Source: Rhodopseudomonas palustris (GTDB lineage: Bacteria > Pseudomonadota > Alphaproteobacteria > Rhizobiales > Xanthobacteraceae). Taken from it: a DNA stretch of 64,000 bases. The notes beneath the pieces are model-generated. The model was not told the DNA's origin. It searched no databases and worked only from the letters and a program-made list of their open reading frames with translations. The first letter of the stretch is position 1. Every line of letters starts with the position of its first letter. Shown here in pieces: positions 33,847-44,168 of this stretch. Location: the NCBI RefSeq assembly GCF_007005445.1, contig NZ_CP041387.1:2746001-2810000 (forward strand), read 5' to 3'. Made by a program: the position numbers and the translations under genes.

Positions 33847-34773
33847 CTACTCCTTCACCGCCCCGGTCATCGCCGACACGTAATGCTCGACGAAGAACGC
33901 GTACAGGATGACGAGCGGCAGCGAGCCGACCAGGGCGCCGGCCATCAGCGAGCCCCATTTGTAGATGTCGCCGTCGACGAACTCGTTGACGATCGCCACC
34001 GGCACGGTCTTGTTCGGCGTCGATTGCAGGAAGGTCAGCGCGTAAATGAATTCGTTCCAGCACAGCGTGAAGCAGAAGATGAACGCCGAGATCAGCCCCG
34101 GCACCGCCAGCGGAATGATGATCTTGACCAGGATCTGCCAGCGCGAGGCGCCGTCGATCAGCGCGCATTCCTCGAGCTCGAACGGGATGGTCTTGAAATA
34201 GCCCATCAGCAGCCAGGTCGAGAACGGAATCAGCAGGGTCGGATACACCAGGATCAGCGACAGCGGCGAGTCGAACAGGCCGTAGGCCTGGATCACCGAG
34301 GCGAGCGGAATGAACAGGATCGACGGCGGCACCAGATAGGCGAGGAAGATCGCGCCGCCGACCGTATCGGCACCGCGGAAGCGCAGCCGCACGATCGCGT
34401 AGGCGGCGAGCACGCTGGCGGCGATCGACAGCACGGTCGAGGCGGCGGCGACATACATCGTGTTCCACAGCCAACGCGGATACTGCGTCTCGAACAGCAG
34501 CTTCTCGATGTGCTTGAAGGTCGGATGCACCACCCAGAACGGGTTGTAGGTGTCCATATCGATCAATTGCTCGTCGGGTTTGATCGACGTCAGCGCCATC
34601 CAGTAGAACGGGAACAGCAGCACCACCAGGATGATGAGCAGCGGCAGATACAGCGTCACCAGCCGGCGCGGCAGCGACTCCAGATAGCTCATGCCCTCGC
34701 TGTCGTCGCTCTGCGCCACGGTGGCGGCAGCTTTGACGGCGAGCCGGGGATCGGTGGCGGTGGTCTCAGTCAT
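33847..34773 (-). CDS. Carbohydrate ABC transporter permease (MalG type)
   Basis: A 308-residue inner-membrane permease with about six hydrophobic segments. The EAA loop (EECALIDGASRWQILVKIIIP, near residue 205) is the site that contacts the ATPase. The N-terminus has about 30 cytoplasmic residues before the first helix. Its start overlaps the end of the MalF-type gene by eight bases. It forms the channel with that protein; the substrate should be a sugar or polyol of the CUT1 family. Confidence 0.9.
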   Translation of the reverse strand: MTETTATDPRLAVKAAATVAQSDDSEGMSYLESLPRRLVTLYLPLLIILVVLLFPFYWMALTSIKPDEQLIDMDTYNPFWVVHPTFKHIEKLLFETQYPRWLWNTMYVAAASTVLSIAASVLAAYAIVRLRFRGADTVGGAIFLAYLVPPSILFIPLASVIQAYGLFDSPLSLILVYPTLLIPFSTWLLMGYFKTIPFELEECALIDGASRWQILVKIIIPLAVPGLISAFIFCFTLCWNEFIYALTFLQSTPNKTVPVAIVNEFVDGDIYKWGSLMAGALVGSLPLVILYAFFVEHYVSAMTGAVKE

Positions 34774-35719
34774 TGTCGCTCCCCTGCTGCCATTTGCGCC
34801 GCTGCATGCCGAACCACGAGATCGCGATCGCGGCGAGCAGGAACGGGATCATCGCGGTGGCGATCGCCGCGCCCTCGCCGAGCCGGCCCGACAGAATGCC
34901 GCGCTGATAGCTCAACGTCGCCATCAGATGCGTGGCATTGACCGGCCCGCCGCGGGTCAGCGCCCAGATCAGTTGGAAATCGGTGAAGGTGAACAGCACC
35001 GAAAACGTCATCACCACCGCGATGATCGGGGTCAGCAGCGGATAGGTGATGTAGCGGAAGCGCTGCCACGCGGTGGCGCCGTCCAGCGTCGCGGCCTCGT
35101 ACAGCGACGGCGACACCGTCTGCAGGCCGGCCAGCAGCGTGATCGCCACGAACGGCACGCCGCGCCAGATATTGGCGAAGATCACCGATGCGCGGGCCCA
35201 ATTGCTGTCGCCGAGGAAGTTGATGTTCTGATCGATCACCCCGAGCTTGATCAGCGACCAGGAGATGATCGAGAACTGCGAGTCGTAGATCCACCAGAAC
35301 GCGATCGCCGACAGCACCGTCGGCACGATGAACGGCACCAGCACCGCAGCGCGGATGATCGCCTTGAACGGCATGTGGCGGTTGAGCAGCAGCGCCAGAT
35401 ACAGGCCGACCGCGAATTTGATCGCGCTGGCGACCACGGTGTACAGAATGGTGTTGAACACCGACAGCCAGAAGATGCTGTCGTCCCACAGCCACTCATA
35501 ATTCTCGATGCCGATGAACACCCCGTCGCGGCCGATCCGCGCGTCGGTGAAGCTCATCCACACCCCGAGAAACAGCGGATAGGCCAGGAACAGCAGCAGG
35601 AACGCCGCGGCCGGCAGCATGAACCACAGCGCGATGAAGTTGCGGTTGGTCTTGAGCTGCGACCAGGCCGAGGGCCCGCCGTCGGACCGCCCCGGCGCGG
35701 CTGTCTGGATCGTGCTCAT
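34766..35719 (-). CDS. Carbohydrate ABC transporter permease (MalF type)
   Basis: A 317-residue permease with about six hydrophobic segments. The EAA loop YEAATLDGATAWQRFRYITYP is near residue 206. It is the partner of the MalG-type protein encoded just downstream with overlapping ends. The binding-protein gene lies upstream across a 343-base repeat-filled space. Confidence 0.9.
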   Translation of the reverse strand: MSTIQTAAPGRSDGGPSAWSQLKTNRNFIALWFMLPAAAFLLLFLAYPLFLGVWMSFTDARIGRDGVFIGIENYEWLWDDSIFWLSVFNTILYTVVASAIKFAVGLYLALLLNRHMPFKAIIRAAVLVPFIVPTVLSAIAFWWIYDSQFSIISWSLIKLGVIDQNINFLGDSNWARASVIFANIWRGVPFVAITLLAGLQTVSPSLYEAATLDGATAWQRFRYITYPLLTPIIAVVMTFSVLFTFTDFQLIWALTRGGPVNATHLMATLSYQRGILSGRLGEGAAIATAMIPFLLAAIAISWFGMQRRKWQQGSDND

Positions 35720-35781
35720 CGGCCGCTGCTTTCTGTTGACGTCTTCTGCTTCATTCCGACCGACCCGTCGTTCCTCACCGT

Positions 35782-35862
35782 CATGCCCGGGCTCGTCCCG
35801 AGCATCCAGGTATCAGGCGCCCCGTCCATTGCCGTGGATGGCCGGGACAAGCCCGGCCATGA
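35782..35862. repeat. Family D repeat, two-arm copy
   Basis: CATGCCCGGGCTCGTCCCGAGCATCC (about 35782-35807) is followed by ATGGCCGGGACAAGCCCGGCCAT (about 35835-35859). Together they form a pair of hairpins between the permease and binding-protein genes. Confidence 0.7.
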
Positions 35863-35901
35863 CGACCTTTGAGATCCACGGCGCCGCGACTTGCACCGCC
35901 C

Positions 35902-36020
35902 TCATCCTGAGGAGCACGGCGCCGTCCGCAGGACGGAACCGTGCGTCTCGAAGGATGGCCGCGCGCGCATCGGCCTCATGGTTCGAGACGCCCGGCTGCG
36001 CCGGGCTCCTCACCATGAGG
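35902..36020. repeat. Family C repeat, full copy
   Basis: The element has arms CCTCATCCTGAGGAGC, CGTCTCGAAGGATGG, CTCATGGTTCGAGACG and GGGCTCCTCACCATGAGG. With the family D copy it fills the 343-base gap; no gene is seen there. Its hairpins inside the ABC operon may reduce transcription into the permease genes. Confidence 0.8.
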
Positions 36021-36062
36021 GACAGGGGCCGGCCGATGCAGCACGCCCCCACGAGGCCGCTG

Positions 36063-37388
36063 TCACGCCCGGAAGATCCGCTTCGCCGCGCGTTCGGCGC
36101 TGCTCATCGCGGTCTTCACGTCTTCGCGGCCGGTGCAGTAGTTGGCGAACATGTCGACCACGACGAAGTCGGCGATCGCCGCGGCGGCGTTCTCGCCCAT
36201 CTGGGCGTCGCCGGCCGGCGTCGAGGCGGTGCGGGCGACGTCGCGATACGGGGTGTTCTTCGGGTCCGCGGTCCACATCGGGTTCTTCTCGTAGTCGAGC
36301 AGGAACGGCGACAGATAGCCCTGCGCCGCCTCGACCCACGGGTTGAACTGCGCCGGCTCCATCATGAAGGCGGTGAACGCCTTGCAGGTCTGCGGGAACT
36401 TGGTGAAGTTGTAGATCAGGATCGGGAAGCCGAGATGCAGCTCGCGGGTCTTGCCGTTGAGGCCGGCGGGCAGATGCGCGTGGTTGATGTCCGCCGCCAT
36501 CTCCTTGGCGTCCTTCTTCGCCGCCACGTAGATCGAGATGCCGTTGACGGTGAGATAGAGCTGCCCGGCGAGGAACGCCTTGTTGTTGGACGCATCGTTC
36601 CACGACGCGGTGCCGGGGATGAAGTTCTCGTACAGCCCCTTGACGTAGTCGAGCGCTTTCGCGGTCTCTGGCGAGTTGACGACGACCTTGCTGTCCTTGT
36701 CGATCAGCGCGCCGCCATGTGCCCACAGCGCCCAGTGCAGCCAGCCGTTGGCGTCGCCCGAAGCGTGGCCGAGCGCCATGCCGGCGGGCGTGCCGTTCTT
36801 GCTCATGCCCTTGATCAGGTCGGAGAAGCCGGCGAGATCCTTCGGAAACTCCTTGTGGCCGGCCTTCTCGGCAGCGCTGATCCGGTAGTTGACCAGGCCG
36901 CCGGTCGCCGCCACCGGAATGCCGATCCACTTGCCGTTGTACATGCCGTAGGCTTTGCCGGACTCGCTCCAGCCGCCGCACTTCTTGGCGAGATAATCGG
37001 CGACGTCGCTGACGTCGGTGCATTTGTTGGGGAACAGGAACGGCAGCGAATACAGCCCCCACACCATGTCGAGCCCCTGCCCGGTGTTGGCGGCGACCGA
37101 GGCCTTCGGCTGGATGTCGTCGTAAGACTCGTTGGAGACGTTGATAGTGACGTTGTTGGCCTTCTGGAACGCGTCGACGATCTTCATGAAGGCTGTGTCT
37201 TCGGCTTCGACGAACCGCTTCCAGCGCAGCAGATTGATCTTGGCGCCGGCTTCCGGCTTCCACGGCGAGGTCTCGGCCCACGCCTTGGCGTAGCCGAGCA
37301 GTTGGTCGGCGGACATCGTCGCCGCGGCGGCCAGAGTCATCGCGCTGCCTTTCAGCAGCGTGCGGCGATCGAGGGTAAAGTCAGTCAT
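36063..37388 (-). CDS. ABC transporter substrate-binding protein (Tat-exported)
   Basis: A 441-residue periplasmic sugar-binding protein of the CUT1 type. The N-terminus has a twin-arginine motif (LDRRTLLKG) followed by a hydrophobic stretch (AMTLAAAATM), so it is probably exported folded by the Tat route. I chose the ATG at 37388; the longer frame to 37436 lacks sense before the signal. It lies between the ATPase and permease genes on one strand. The ligand should be a sugar, polyol or sugar acid, given the dehydratase and dehydrogenases on the other side of the divergent promoter. Confidence 0.88.
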   Translation of the reverse strand: MTDFTLDRRTLLKGSAMTLAAAATMSADQLLGYAKAWAETSPWKPEAGAKINLLRWKRFVEAEDTAFMKIVDAFQKANNVTINVSNESYDDIQPKASVAANTGQGLDMVWGLYSLPFLFPNKCTDVSDVADYLAKKCGGWSESGKAYGMYNGKWIGIPVAATGGLVNYRISAAEKAGHKEFPKDLAGFSDLIKGMSKNGTPAGMALGHASGDANGWLHWALWAHGGALIDKDSKVVVNSPETAKALDYVKGLYENFIPGTASWNDASNNKAFLAGQLYLTVNGISIYVAAKKDAKEMAADINHAHLPAGLNGKTRELHLGFPILIYNFTKFPQTCKAFTAFMMEPAQFNPWVEAAQGYLSPFLLDYEKNPMWTADPKNTPYRDVARTASTPAGDAQMGENAAAAIADFVVVDMFANYCTGREDVKTAMSSAERAAKRIFRA

Positions 37389-37478
37389 CTGTCGTTCACT
37401 CCCTATGTTCCGCTTTGCATGTTCCGCTTTGCGCATTGGTTCGTTGATCGACCAATTCTGGCCCCGTGGTGGGAAGAT

Positions 37479-38543
<1,065 letters not shown>

Positions 38544-38669
38544 CCAGCACCTCCCGATGTCCCGCCATTTGCTGCGGTCGTTGCCGCCGGCGTGAGACTT
38601 ATGTTGACGCAACTCTTAGCAGAATATTTCGCCGCTGTCGCGCTCGCAAATTAGTCCGGCGTGATCACA

Positions 38670-38686
38670 CTACGCCGATTGCGTAG
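38670..38686. promoter_or_regulatory. Inverted repeat CTACGC-N5-GCGTAG in the divergent promoter region
   Basis: A perfect 6-5-6 palindrome lies in the 236-base space between the ABC ATPase gene (minus) and the dehydratase gene (plus), 94 bases before the latter. It could be the operator that controls both halves of the sugar module. No regulator gene is adjacent. Confidence 0.4.
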
Positions 38687-38779
38687 CGCGGTGCGACATG
38701 CCAGCATGCGCGCCGTTCCATACTCAGCAAAGGCGCTCAAAACATCCGCTGCAAGGATGTGTGCGGTGCGGGAGAGACG

Positions 38780-40588
38780 ATGACGAAGCACGATGCCGGC
38801 GGTGCCCGGCGCAAACTCCGGTCCAGCGAATGGTTCAACGATCCGCATAATCCGGGAATGACCGCGCTGTATCTCGAGCGCTATTTGAACTACGGACTGA
38901 CCCGCGCGGAACTGCAATCCGGCAAGCCGATCATCGGCATCGCCCAGACCGGCAACGACCTGTCGCCGTGCAACCGGCACCATCTCGATCTGGCACACCG
39001 CGTGCGCGAAGGCATCCGCGCCGCCGGCGGCCTCGCGATGGAATTCCCGGTGCATCCGATCCAGGAGACCGGCAAGCGGCCGACCGCCGCGCTCGATCGC
39101 AACCTCGCTTATCTCGGCCTGGTCGAAGTTCTGTTCGGCTATCCGCTCGATGGCGTAGTGCTGACCACCGGCTGCGACAAGACGACCCCCGCGTGCCTGA
39201 TGGCGGCGGCGACGGTGAACATTCCGGCGATCGTGCTGTCGGGCGGGCCGATGCTCAACGGCTGGCACAATGGCGAACGCACCGGCTCCGGCACGGTGGT
39301 GTGGAAGTCGCGCGAGCGGCTTGCCGCCGGCGAGATCGACTACGAACAGTTCATGGAGATCGTGGCCTCCTCGGCGCCGTCGGTCGGGCACTGCAACACC
39401 ATGGGCACCGCATCGACGATGAACTCGCTGGCCGAAGCGCTCGGCATGTCGCTGCCCGGCTGCGCCGCGATCCCGGCGCCGTATCGCGAGCGCGGCCAGA
39501 TCGCCTACGAGACCGGCGTGCGCGCGGTCGAGATGGTGTGGGAGGATCTGAAGCCGTCCGATATCTTGACGCGCAAGGCGTTCGAGAACGCCATCGTGGT
39601 CAATTCGGCGATCGGCGGCTCGACCAACGCGCCGATCCATCTCAACGCGCTCGCCCGCCACGTCGGTGTCGAATTGTCGATCGACGACTGGCAGAGCGTC
39701 GGCCACGCCATTCCGCTGCTGGTCAATCTGCAACCCGCCGGTCTCTATCTCGGCGAAGAGTATCACCGCGCCGGCGGCGTGCCGACGGTGGTCGGCGAAT
39801 TGATGCGGCACGGCAAGATCCACCAGGACGCGCTGACGGTGAACGGCAGGACCATGGGCGAGAACTGCGCCAGTGCCCCTGCCCCGGACGGCGACGTGAT
39901 CCATCGCTACGACACGCCGCTGGTGCACGACGCCGGCTTCCTGGTGCTGCGCGGCAATCTGTTCGACTCCGCGATCATGAAGACCAGCGTGATCAGCCTC
40001 GAATTCCGCGAGCGCTATCTGTCCAATCCGAAGGATCCGAACGCGTTCGAAGGTCGCGCCATCGTGTTCGAAGGGCCGGAGGACTATCATCACCGCATCG
40101 ACGATCCGGCACTCGATATCGACGAGCACTGCATCCTGTTCGTGCGCGGCACCGGCCCGATCGGCTATCCGGGCGGCGCCGAAGTGGTCAACATGCAGCC
40201 GCCGGCGGCGCTGATCAAACGCGGCATCCACTCGCTGCCGTGCATCGGCGACGGCCGCCAGTCCGGCACCTCGGGCTCGCCGTCGATCCTCAACGCGACG
40301 CCGGAAGCCGCAGCGAATGGCGGGCTGGCGCTGCTGAAGACCGGCGACAAGGTTCGCATCGACCTCAACAAGGGCAGCGCCGACATCCTGATCTCGGACG
40401 AGGAGCTGGCCCAGCGCCGCGCCGACCTCGCCGCCCACGGCGGCTTCGCCTACCCGAAGCACCAGACGCCGTGGCAGGAGCTGTATCGCTCGACGGTCGG
40501 CCAGCAGGCCACCGGCGCCTGCATGGAGTTCGCCACCCGCTACCAGAACATCGCCGGCACGGTCGGCGTGGCGCGGCACAATCACTGA
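38780..40588 (+). CDS. IlvD/Edd family dehydratase, sugar-acid type
   Basis: A 602-residue Fe-S dehydratase. The three cysteines expected for the cluster are Cys64 (LSPCNRHH), Cys132 (GCDKTTPAC) and Cys205 (GHCNTMG). Length and sequence fit the pentonate/hexonate dehydratases (L-arabinonate, D-xylonate, L-fuconate-like) better than dihydroxyacid dehydratase IlvD. It removes water from an aldonic acid to give a 2-keto-3-deoxy acid. The ATG at 38780 has GGGAGAGACG upstream. It is followed by two SDR genes and diverges from the ABC importer. Confidence 0.87.
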   Translation: MTKHDAGGARRKLRSSEWFNDPHNPGMTALYLERYLNYGLTRAELQSGKPIIGIAQTGNDLSPCNRHHLDLAHRVREGIRAAGGLAMEFPVHPIQETGKRPTAALDRNLAYLGLVEVLFGYPLDGVVLTTGCDKTTPACLMAAATVNIPAIVLSGGPMLNGWHNGERTGSGTVVWKSRERLAAGEIDYEQFMEIVASSAPSVGHCNTMGTASTMNSLAEALGMSLPGCAAIPAPYRERGQIAYETGVRAVEMVWEDLKPSDILTRKAFENAIVVNSAIGGSTNAPIHLNALARHVGVELSIDDWQSVGHAIPLLVNLQPAGLYLGEEYHRAGGVPTVVGELMRHGKIHQDALTVNGRTMGENCASAPAPDGDVIHRYDTPLVHDAGFLVLRGNLFDSAIMKTSVISLEFRERYLSNPKDPNAFEGRAIVFEGPEDYHHRIDDPALDIDEHCILFVRGTGPIGYPGGAEVVNMQPPAALIKRGIHSLPCIGDGRQSGTSGSPSILNATPEAAANGGLALLKTGDKVRIDLNKGSADILISDEELAQRRADLAAHGGFAYPKHQTPWQELYRSTVGQQATGACMEFATRYQNIAGTVGVARHNH

Positions 40589-40620
40589 TGGCGGCGACGC
40601 GCGACAAATCATTTGGCAAC

Positions 40621-40721
40621 GTCATTCCGGGGCGCGCGCAAAGCGCGCGAACCCGGAATCTCGATGTGCTCTGAACTGCTGGATTCCGGGTCTGCGCCCT
40701 GCGGGCGCATCCCGGAATGAC
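40621..40721. repeat. Palindromic intergenic repeat, family A, copy 5
   Basis: Opens GTCATTCCGGGGCGCG and closes CATCCCGGAATGAC, between the dehydratase and the first SDR gene. Confidence 0.85.
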
Positions 40722-40757
40722 AGCCAAGAGAGCTACGCGAACTAACGAGGGGAAAAC

Positions 40758-41492
40758 ATGACCGACCGCCTGAAAGGCAAACGCGCGTTCGTCACCGCGG
40801 CGGCGGCGGGGATCGGGCGAGCATCGGCGATCGCGTTTGCACGCGAAGGCGCCGAGGTGTTCGCGACCGATATCGATGACGCCGGGCTGGCGCCGCTCAC
40901 CGAGCACGGTATTGCGCGCACCGCCAAGCTCGACGTCCGCGACACCGCCGCGGTCGAGGCGATCGCCCGGGAGGTCGGCACCGTGGACATCCTGCTCAAC
41001 GCTGCCGGCTTCGTGCATCACGGCACGGTGCTCGAATGCTCGGATACGGATTGGGAGTTCTCGTTCGACCTCAACGTCAAGTCGATGCACCGCACCATCC
41101 GCAGCTTCCTCCCGGCGATGCTGGAGGCCGGCCGCGGCTCGATCGTCAACATCTCGTCGGCTGCCGGCGTGTTCAAGGCGGCGCCGAACCGCTACGTCTA
41201 TGGTGCCACCAAGGCGGCCGTCGCTGCGCTGACCCGCGCGGTCGCGGCGGATTTCATCACCCGCGGCATCCGCTGCAACGCGATCTGCCCGGGCACGATC
41301 GAAACCCCGTCGATGCTCGGCCGCGCCGCCGCGCTCGGGCCGCAGGGCCGCGAGATGTTCGTGTCGCGCCAACCGATGGGCCGCCTCGGCAACGCCGAAG
41401 AGATCGCCGCGCTGGCGGTGTACCTCGCCTCGGATGAGAGCGCCTTCACCACCGGCGTCGCCCACATCATCGATGGCGGTTGGACGTTGTGA
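40758..41492 (+). CDS. SDR dehydrogenase, 2-keto-3-deoxy sugar-acid / BDH2-like
   Basis: A 244-residue short-chain dehydrogenase. The cofactor motif TAAAAGIGRA is near residue 13, an Asp (FATDID) favours NAD, and Ser and Tyr-x3-Lys (YVYGATKAA) form the active site. The stretch NAAGFVHHGTVLECSDTDW is characteristic of the BDH2 / 2-keto-3-deoxy-L-fuconate dehydrogenase group. After the dehydratase it would oxidise the 2-keto-3-deoxy acid, pointing to a non-phosphorylating route for a deoxysugar or pentose. It starts after GAGGGGAAAAC. Confidence 0.87.
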   Translation: MTDRLKGKRAFVTAAAAGIGRASAIAFAREGAEVFATDIDDAGLAPLTEHGIARTAKLDVRDTAAVEAIAREVGTVDILLNAAGFVHHGTVLECSDTDWEFSFDLNVKSMHRTIRSFLPAMLEAGRGSIVNISSAAGVFKAAPNRYVYGATKAAVAALTRAVAADFITRGIRCNAICPGTIETPSMLGRAAALGPQGREMFVSRQPMGRLGNAEEIAALAVYLASDESAFTTGVAHIIDGGWTL

Positions 41493-41515
41493 ATACGCCA
41501 CGCCGACTACGCGGC

Positions 41516-41625
41516 CTGATCCTGAGGAGGCTGCGCAGCAGCCGTCTCGAAGGATGAGCCAAGGGAGGCAAGGCCGTGCCACCTCATGGTTCGAGACGGC
41601 GCTTCGCGCCTCCTCACCATGAGGA
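41516..41625. repeat. Family C repeat, full copy
   Basis: Arms GATCCTGAGGAGG, CCGTCTCGAAGGATGAG, CCTCATGGTTCGAGACGGCGC and GCGCCTCCTCACCATGAGGA. It lies between the two SDR genes. Confidence 0.8.
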
Positions 41626-41655
41626 GCCGGATCGAGTAGCAAGGATGATACTGCC

Positions 41656-42405
41656 ATGAACAGCATCGACCTCAACCATCGCTGTGCCGTAGTCACCGGC
41701 GGGGCGCAGGGCATCGGGCGGGCAATCGCCGAGCGGTTCGTCGCGTCCGGCGCCAAGGTGGCGCTGTGGGACCACGACGTCGCGCTGGCTGAGCGCACCG
41801 CCAAGGAGATCGGCGACGATGTGACGATCGCGGTGGCGGTCGACGTCACCGATCTGGCCGCGGTCGATCGCGCCCGTGATGCAACGCTCGCCGCATTCGG
41901 CAAGATCGACATCCTGGTCAATAATGCCGGGATCGCCGGCGTCAACAAGACGGTGTGGGAGACCGACTACGCCGAGTGGCAGCGGGTGCTGAGGCTCAAT
42001 CTCGACGGGCCGTTCCTGTGCTGCAAGTCGGTGGTGCCCTTGATGATCGCGCACAAATACGGCCGCATCGTCAACATCGCCTCGATCGCCGGCAAGGAAG
42101 GCAACCCCAACGCCGCGCACTACTCGGCCTCCAAGGCCGGCGTGATCGCGCTGACCAAATCGCTCGGCAAGGAGCTGGCGTCCTACGACATCGCCGTCAA
42201 CGCGGTGACGCCGGCCGCCGCCCGCACCGCGATCTTCGACCAGATGACGCAGCAGCACATCGACTTCATGCTGTCGAAGATTCCGAAGGGCCGCTTCGTG
42301 CTGGTCGAAGAAGTCGCCGCGCTGGTGGCGTGGCTGGCATCGGAGGACTGCGCGTTCTCGACCGGCGCGGTGTTCGACATTTCGGGCGGCCGCGCGACGT
42401 ATTGA
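41656..42405 (+). CDS. SDR family oxidoreductase
   Basis: A 249-residue classical short-chain dehydrogenase. GGAQGIGRAI near residue 15, NNAG near 89, and a Ser with the Tyr-x3-Lys motif (HYSASKAG) near 153 are present. Its place after the dehydratase and the BDH2-like enzyme suggests that it performs the first oxidation of the sugar (an aldose 1-dehydrogenase) or another step of the same route. The sequence alone would also fit a 3-oxoacyl reductase. Confidence 0.85.
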   Translation: MNSIDLNHRCAVVTGGAQGIGRAIAERFVASGAKVALWDHDVALAERTAKEIGDDVTIAVAVDVTDLAAVDRARDATLAAFGKIDILVNNAGIAGVNKTVWETDYAEWQRVLRLNLDGPFLCCKSVVPLMIAHKYGRIVNIASIAGKEGNPNAAHYSASKAGVIALTKSLGKELASYDIAVNAVTPAAARTAIFDQMTQQHIDFMLSKIPKGRFVLVEEVAALVAWLASEDCAFSTGAVFDISGGRATY

Positions 42406-42437
42406 TGGGCCCCATGGGCGCGCCCCCGCCCCACGCC

Positions 42438-42710
42438 GTCATTCCGGGGCGCGCGCAGCGCGAACCCGGAATCCAGCGATGTTCTGCGTGCCGCGCGAAA
42501 GCCCTGCTTCGTGGGCGAAAACTTCTCCCCACGTCATCCCCGCGCAGGCGGGGATCCAGTATCCCAGGGCGTCGATCATAACCACCAAGGCTCTGCAATA
42601 CTGGTTCGCCCGCCTGCGCGGGCGATGACGGTCGTTGTTGATAACGGTCGCTGGTCATTGCCCGCGTCGGATTCCGGGTTCGCGAGCTTTCGCTCGCGCC
42701 CCGGAATGAC
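42438..42710. repeat. Family A repeat, copy 6, split by an inserted family B repeat
   Basis: The left arm (GTCATTCCGGGGCGCGCGCA...CCCGGAATCC, 42438-42473) and right arm (GATTCCGGGTTCGCGAG...CCCCGGAATGAC, about 42669-42710) are family A arms, but they are separated by about 195 bases instead of about 20. The family B palindrome at 42533-42629 lies inside. With the surrounding sequence this fills the 402-base gap between the SDR and tonB genes; no gene is seen. Confidence 0.75.
42533..42629. repeat. Family B palindromic repeat nested in family A
   Basis: The 97-bp element opens GTCATCCCCGCGCAGGCGGGG and closes CGCCTGCGCGGGCGATGAC, with inner ATCCAGTA/TACTGG arms. Like the other families its ends read GTCAT...ATGAC. 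Confidence 0.75.
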
Positions 42711-42807
42711 CGCGCAGGGATGATGTGGAAGTCACAACAGGCTCGAAGCGTCACGCTGTCAGGCAGGCGCGGATTGGCCGAGAGGGCTCAGCCCGTCGAC
42801 AGCCTCC

Positions 42808-43602
42808 CTACCCCTTCCCCTTGGTCCGGAAGATCACCGGCAGGCTGAAGGTCAGGCCTTCGTCGGCGATCAGCGGCGGCGGGGCCGGGACCGGGTCGGA
42901 GCGCTTGATCATGTCGAGCGCGGCTTGATCGAACGCCGGATCGCCGGAGCCTTCGACGATCTTCATCGACAGCACGTGGCCGAGCCGGTCGAGTTCGAAG
43001 CCGACCACGATCCGCACGTTCTTCTGCGCGGCGTCCTTCGGGTAGCGCTTGTGCTTGTCGAGATAGGCCACCAGCTCCTTCTGCCAGGTGGCGCGGATTC
43101 GGGCGGCCGCCTTGCCGACGCCCTGCGCCGGCGCCACCGAACGCGGGCCTTCCTTGGCGGCCTCGTTGCTCGGCATCGCGGTGGCTTCGGCGGCGACCGA
43201 CTCGGTCGAAGCCTGCTGCTGTTGCTTGGCCTTTTCCTTCTGCTCCTCGTCGACCTTCTTCGGCGTCTCGGTGGTGACGACGCGGTCCGGCTCTTCGGTC
43301 TCCTGCGGCGTGTCCTTCGGTAGGTCGCTCTCGTGCACCTCGGCCTTCTGCTCGTTGAGCGCCGGCGAAGCCATCGACGCCTCGGTGTCCGGACCCGGCG
43401 GCAGATCGGAGGCTTCGATCTTCGGCGACATCATCTCGACGCCGACCTCGATCGCCGGGGCGCCGAGCGCGTCGTCGTCGAAATCCTCGGGCGCGCTGAC
43501 CAGAGCCAGCGCGGCTCCGCCGACGTGCAGCGCCACCGCGCCGACCCCCGCCATCAGCCAGAGCCGGTAAGAAGCACCGCGATCGAAATCAAGGTCGGAC
43601 AT
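42808..43602 (-). CDS. tonB: TonB energy-transducing protein
   Basis: A 264-residue TonB. A single membrane helix spans residues 13-36 and contains His26, the conserved residue for energy coupling. A long polar, Glu/Lys-rich and Gln-rich spacer (KEKAKQQQQ) replaces the usual Pro-rich one. The C-terminal domain (about 175-264, WQKELVAYLDKHKRYP and VGFELDRLGHV) is typical TonB. It would link the ExbB-ExbD motor to the siderophore receptor of the same operon. Confidence 0.92.
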   Translation of the reverse strand: MSDLDFDRGASYRLWLMAGVGAVALHVGGAALALVSAPEDFDDDALGAPAIEVGVEMMSPKIEASDLPPGPDTEASMASPALNEQKAEVHESDLPKDTPQETEEPDRVVTTETPKKVDEEQKEKAKQQQQASTESVAAEATAMPSNEAAKEGPRSVAPAQGVGKAAARIRATWQKELVAYLDKHKRYPKDAAQKNVRIVVGFELDRLGHVLSMKIVEGSGDPAFDQAALDMIKRSDPVPAPPPLIADEGLTFSLPVIFRTKGKG

Positions 43603-43715
43603 GCGATTGCGTTTCTAACAAATTGCAACTGTGTTTGCGAGAGGTCCGGAGCCATCCGGCCCGCGAAAGCCTCCAGGGCTTCCAAGGCTTAGCCTCGTCC
43701 CACCGCGAAGCTCGG

Positions 43716-44165
43716 CTAATTGCCGTCCGGTTTGGCGCCCGGCACCGCTTCCAGCGCCACCAGCTTGATCTTGGCGTAGCCGCCGGACCGCAGCATCTCC
43801 AGCACCTCCATCAGCTCGCCGTAAGGCACCGCGCGATCGGCGCGCAGGAAGATGAAGCGGTCCTTGGTCATGTCCGGCATCGTATCCAGCGTCTTGACCA
43901 GATCGACGCGCTTGACCTGGTTCTCGCCGATCGCCACCGCCAGATCGGACTTGATGCTGACATAGGTCGGCTTGTCCGGCCGCTTCTGCGGCGTGGCGCT
44001 GGAGGTCGGCAGGCTGACCGGCAGGTCGACCGTCGACAGCGGCGCCGCCACCATGAAGATGATCAGCAGCACCAGCATCACGTCGATGAACGGCGTGACG
44101 TTGATCTCGTGGGTCTCGTCGAAATCGTCGTCGAGATCGTCGGAATTACCGAGCGAGACAGCCAT
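43716..44165 (-). CDS. exbD: ExbD biopolymer transport protein
   Basis: A 149-residue protein. The membrane helix at about residues 24-43 (INVTPFIDVMLVLLIIFMVA) has the conserved Asp28 of the proton path. The periplasmic part follows. It starts three bases after the exbB stop. With ExbB it forms the proton-driven motor that energises TonB. Confidence 0.94.
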   Translation of the reverse strand: MAVSLGNSDDLDDDFDETHEINVTPFIDVMLVLLIIFMVAAPLSTVDLPVSLPTSSATPQKRPDKPTYVSIKSDLAVAIGENQVKRVDLVKTLDTMPDMTKDRFIFLRADRAVPYGELMEVLEMLRSGGYAKIKLVALEAVPGAKPDGN

Positions 44166-44168
44166 CGC

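Noticed and set aside
42438..42710. CRISPR array suggested by repeated palindromes
   Set aside because: The copies are imperfect, unevenly spaced, without uniform spacers and without cas genes; they are dispersed intergenic repeats.
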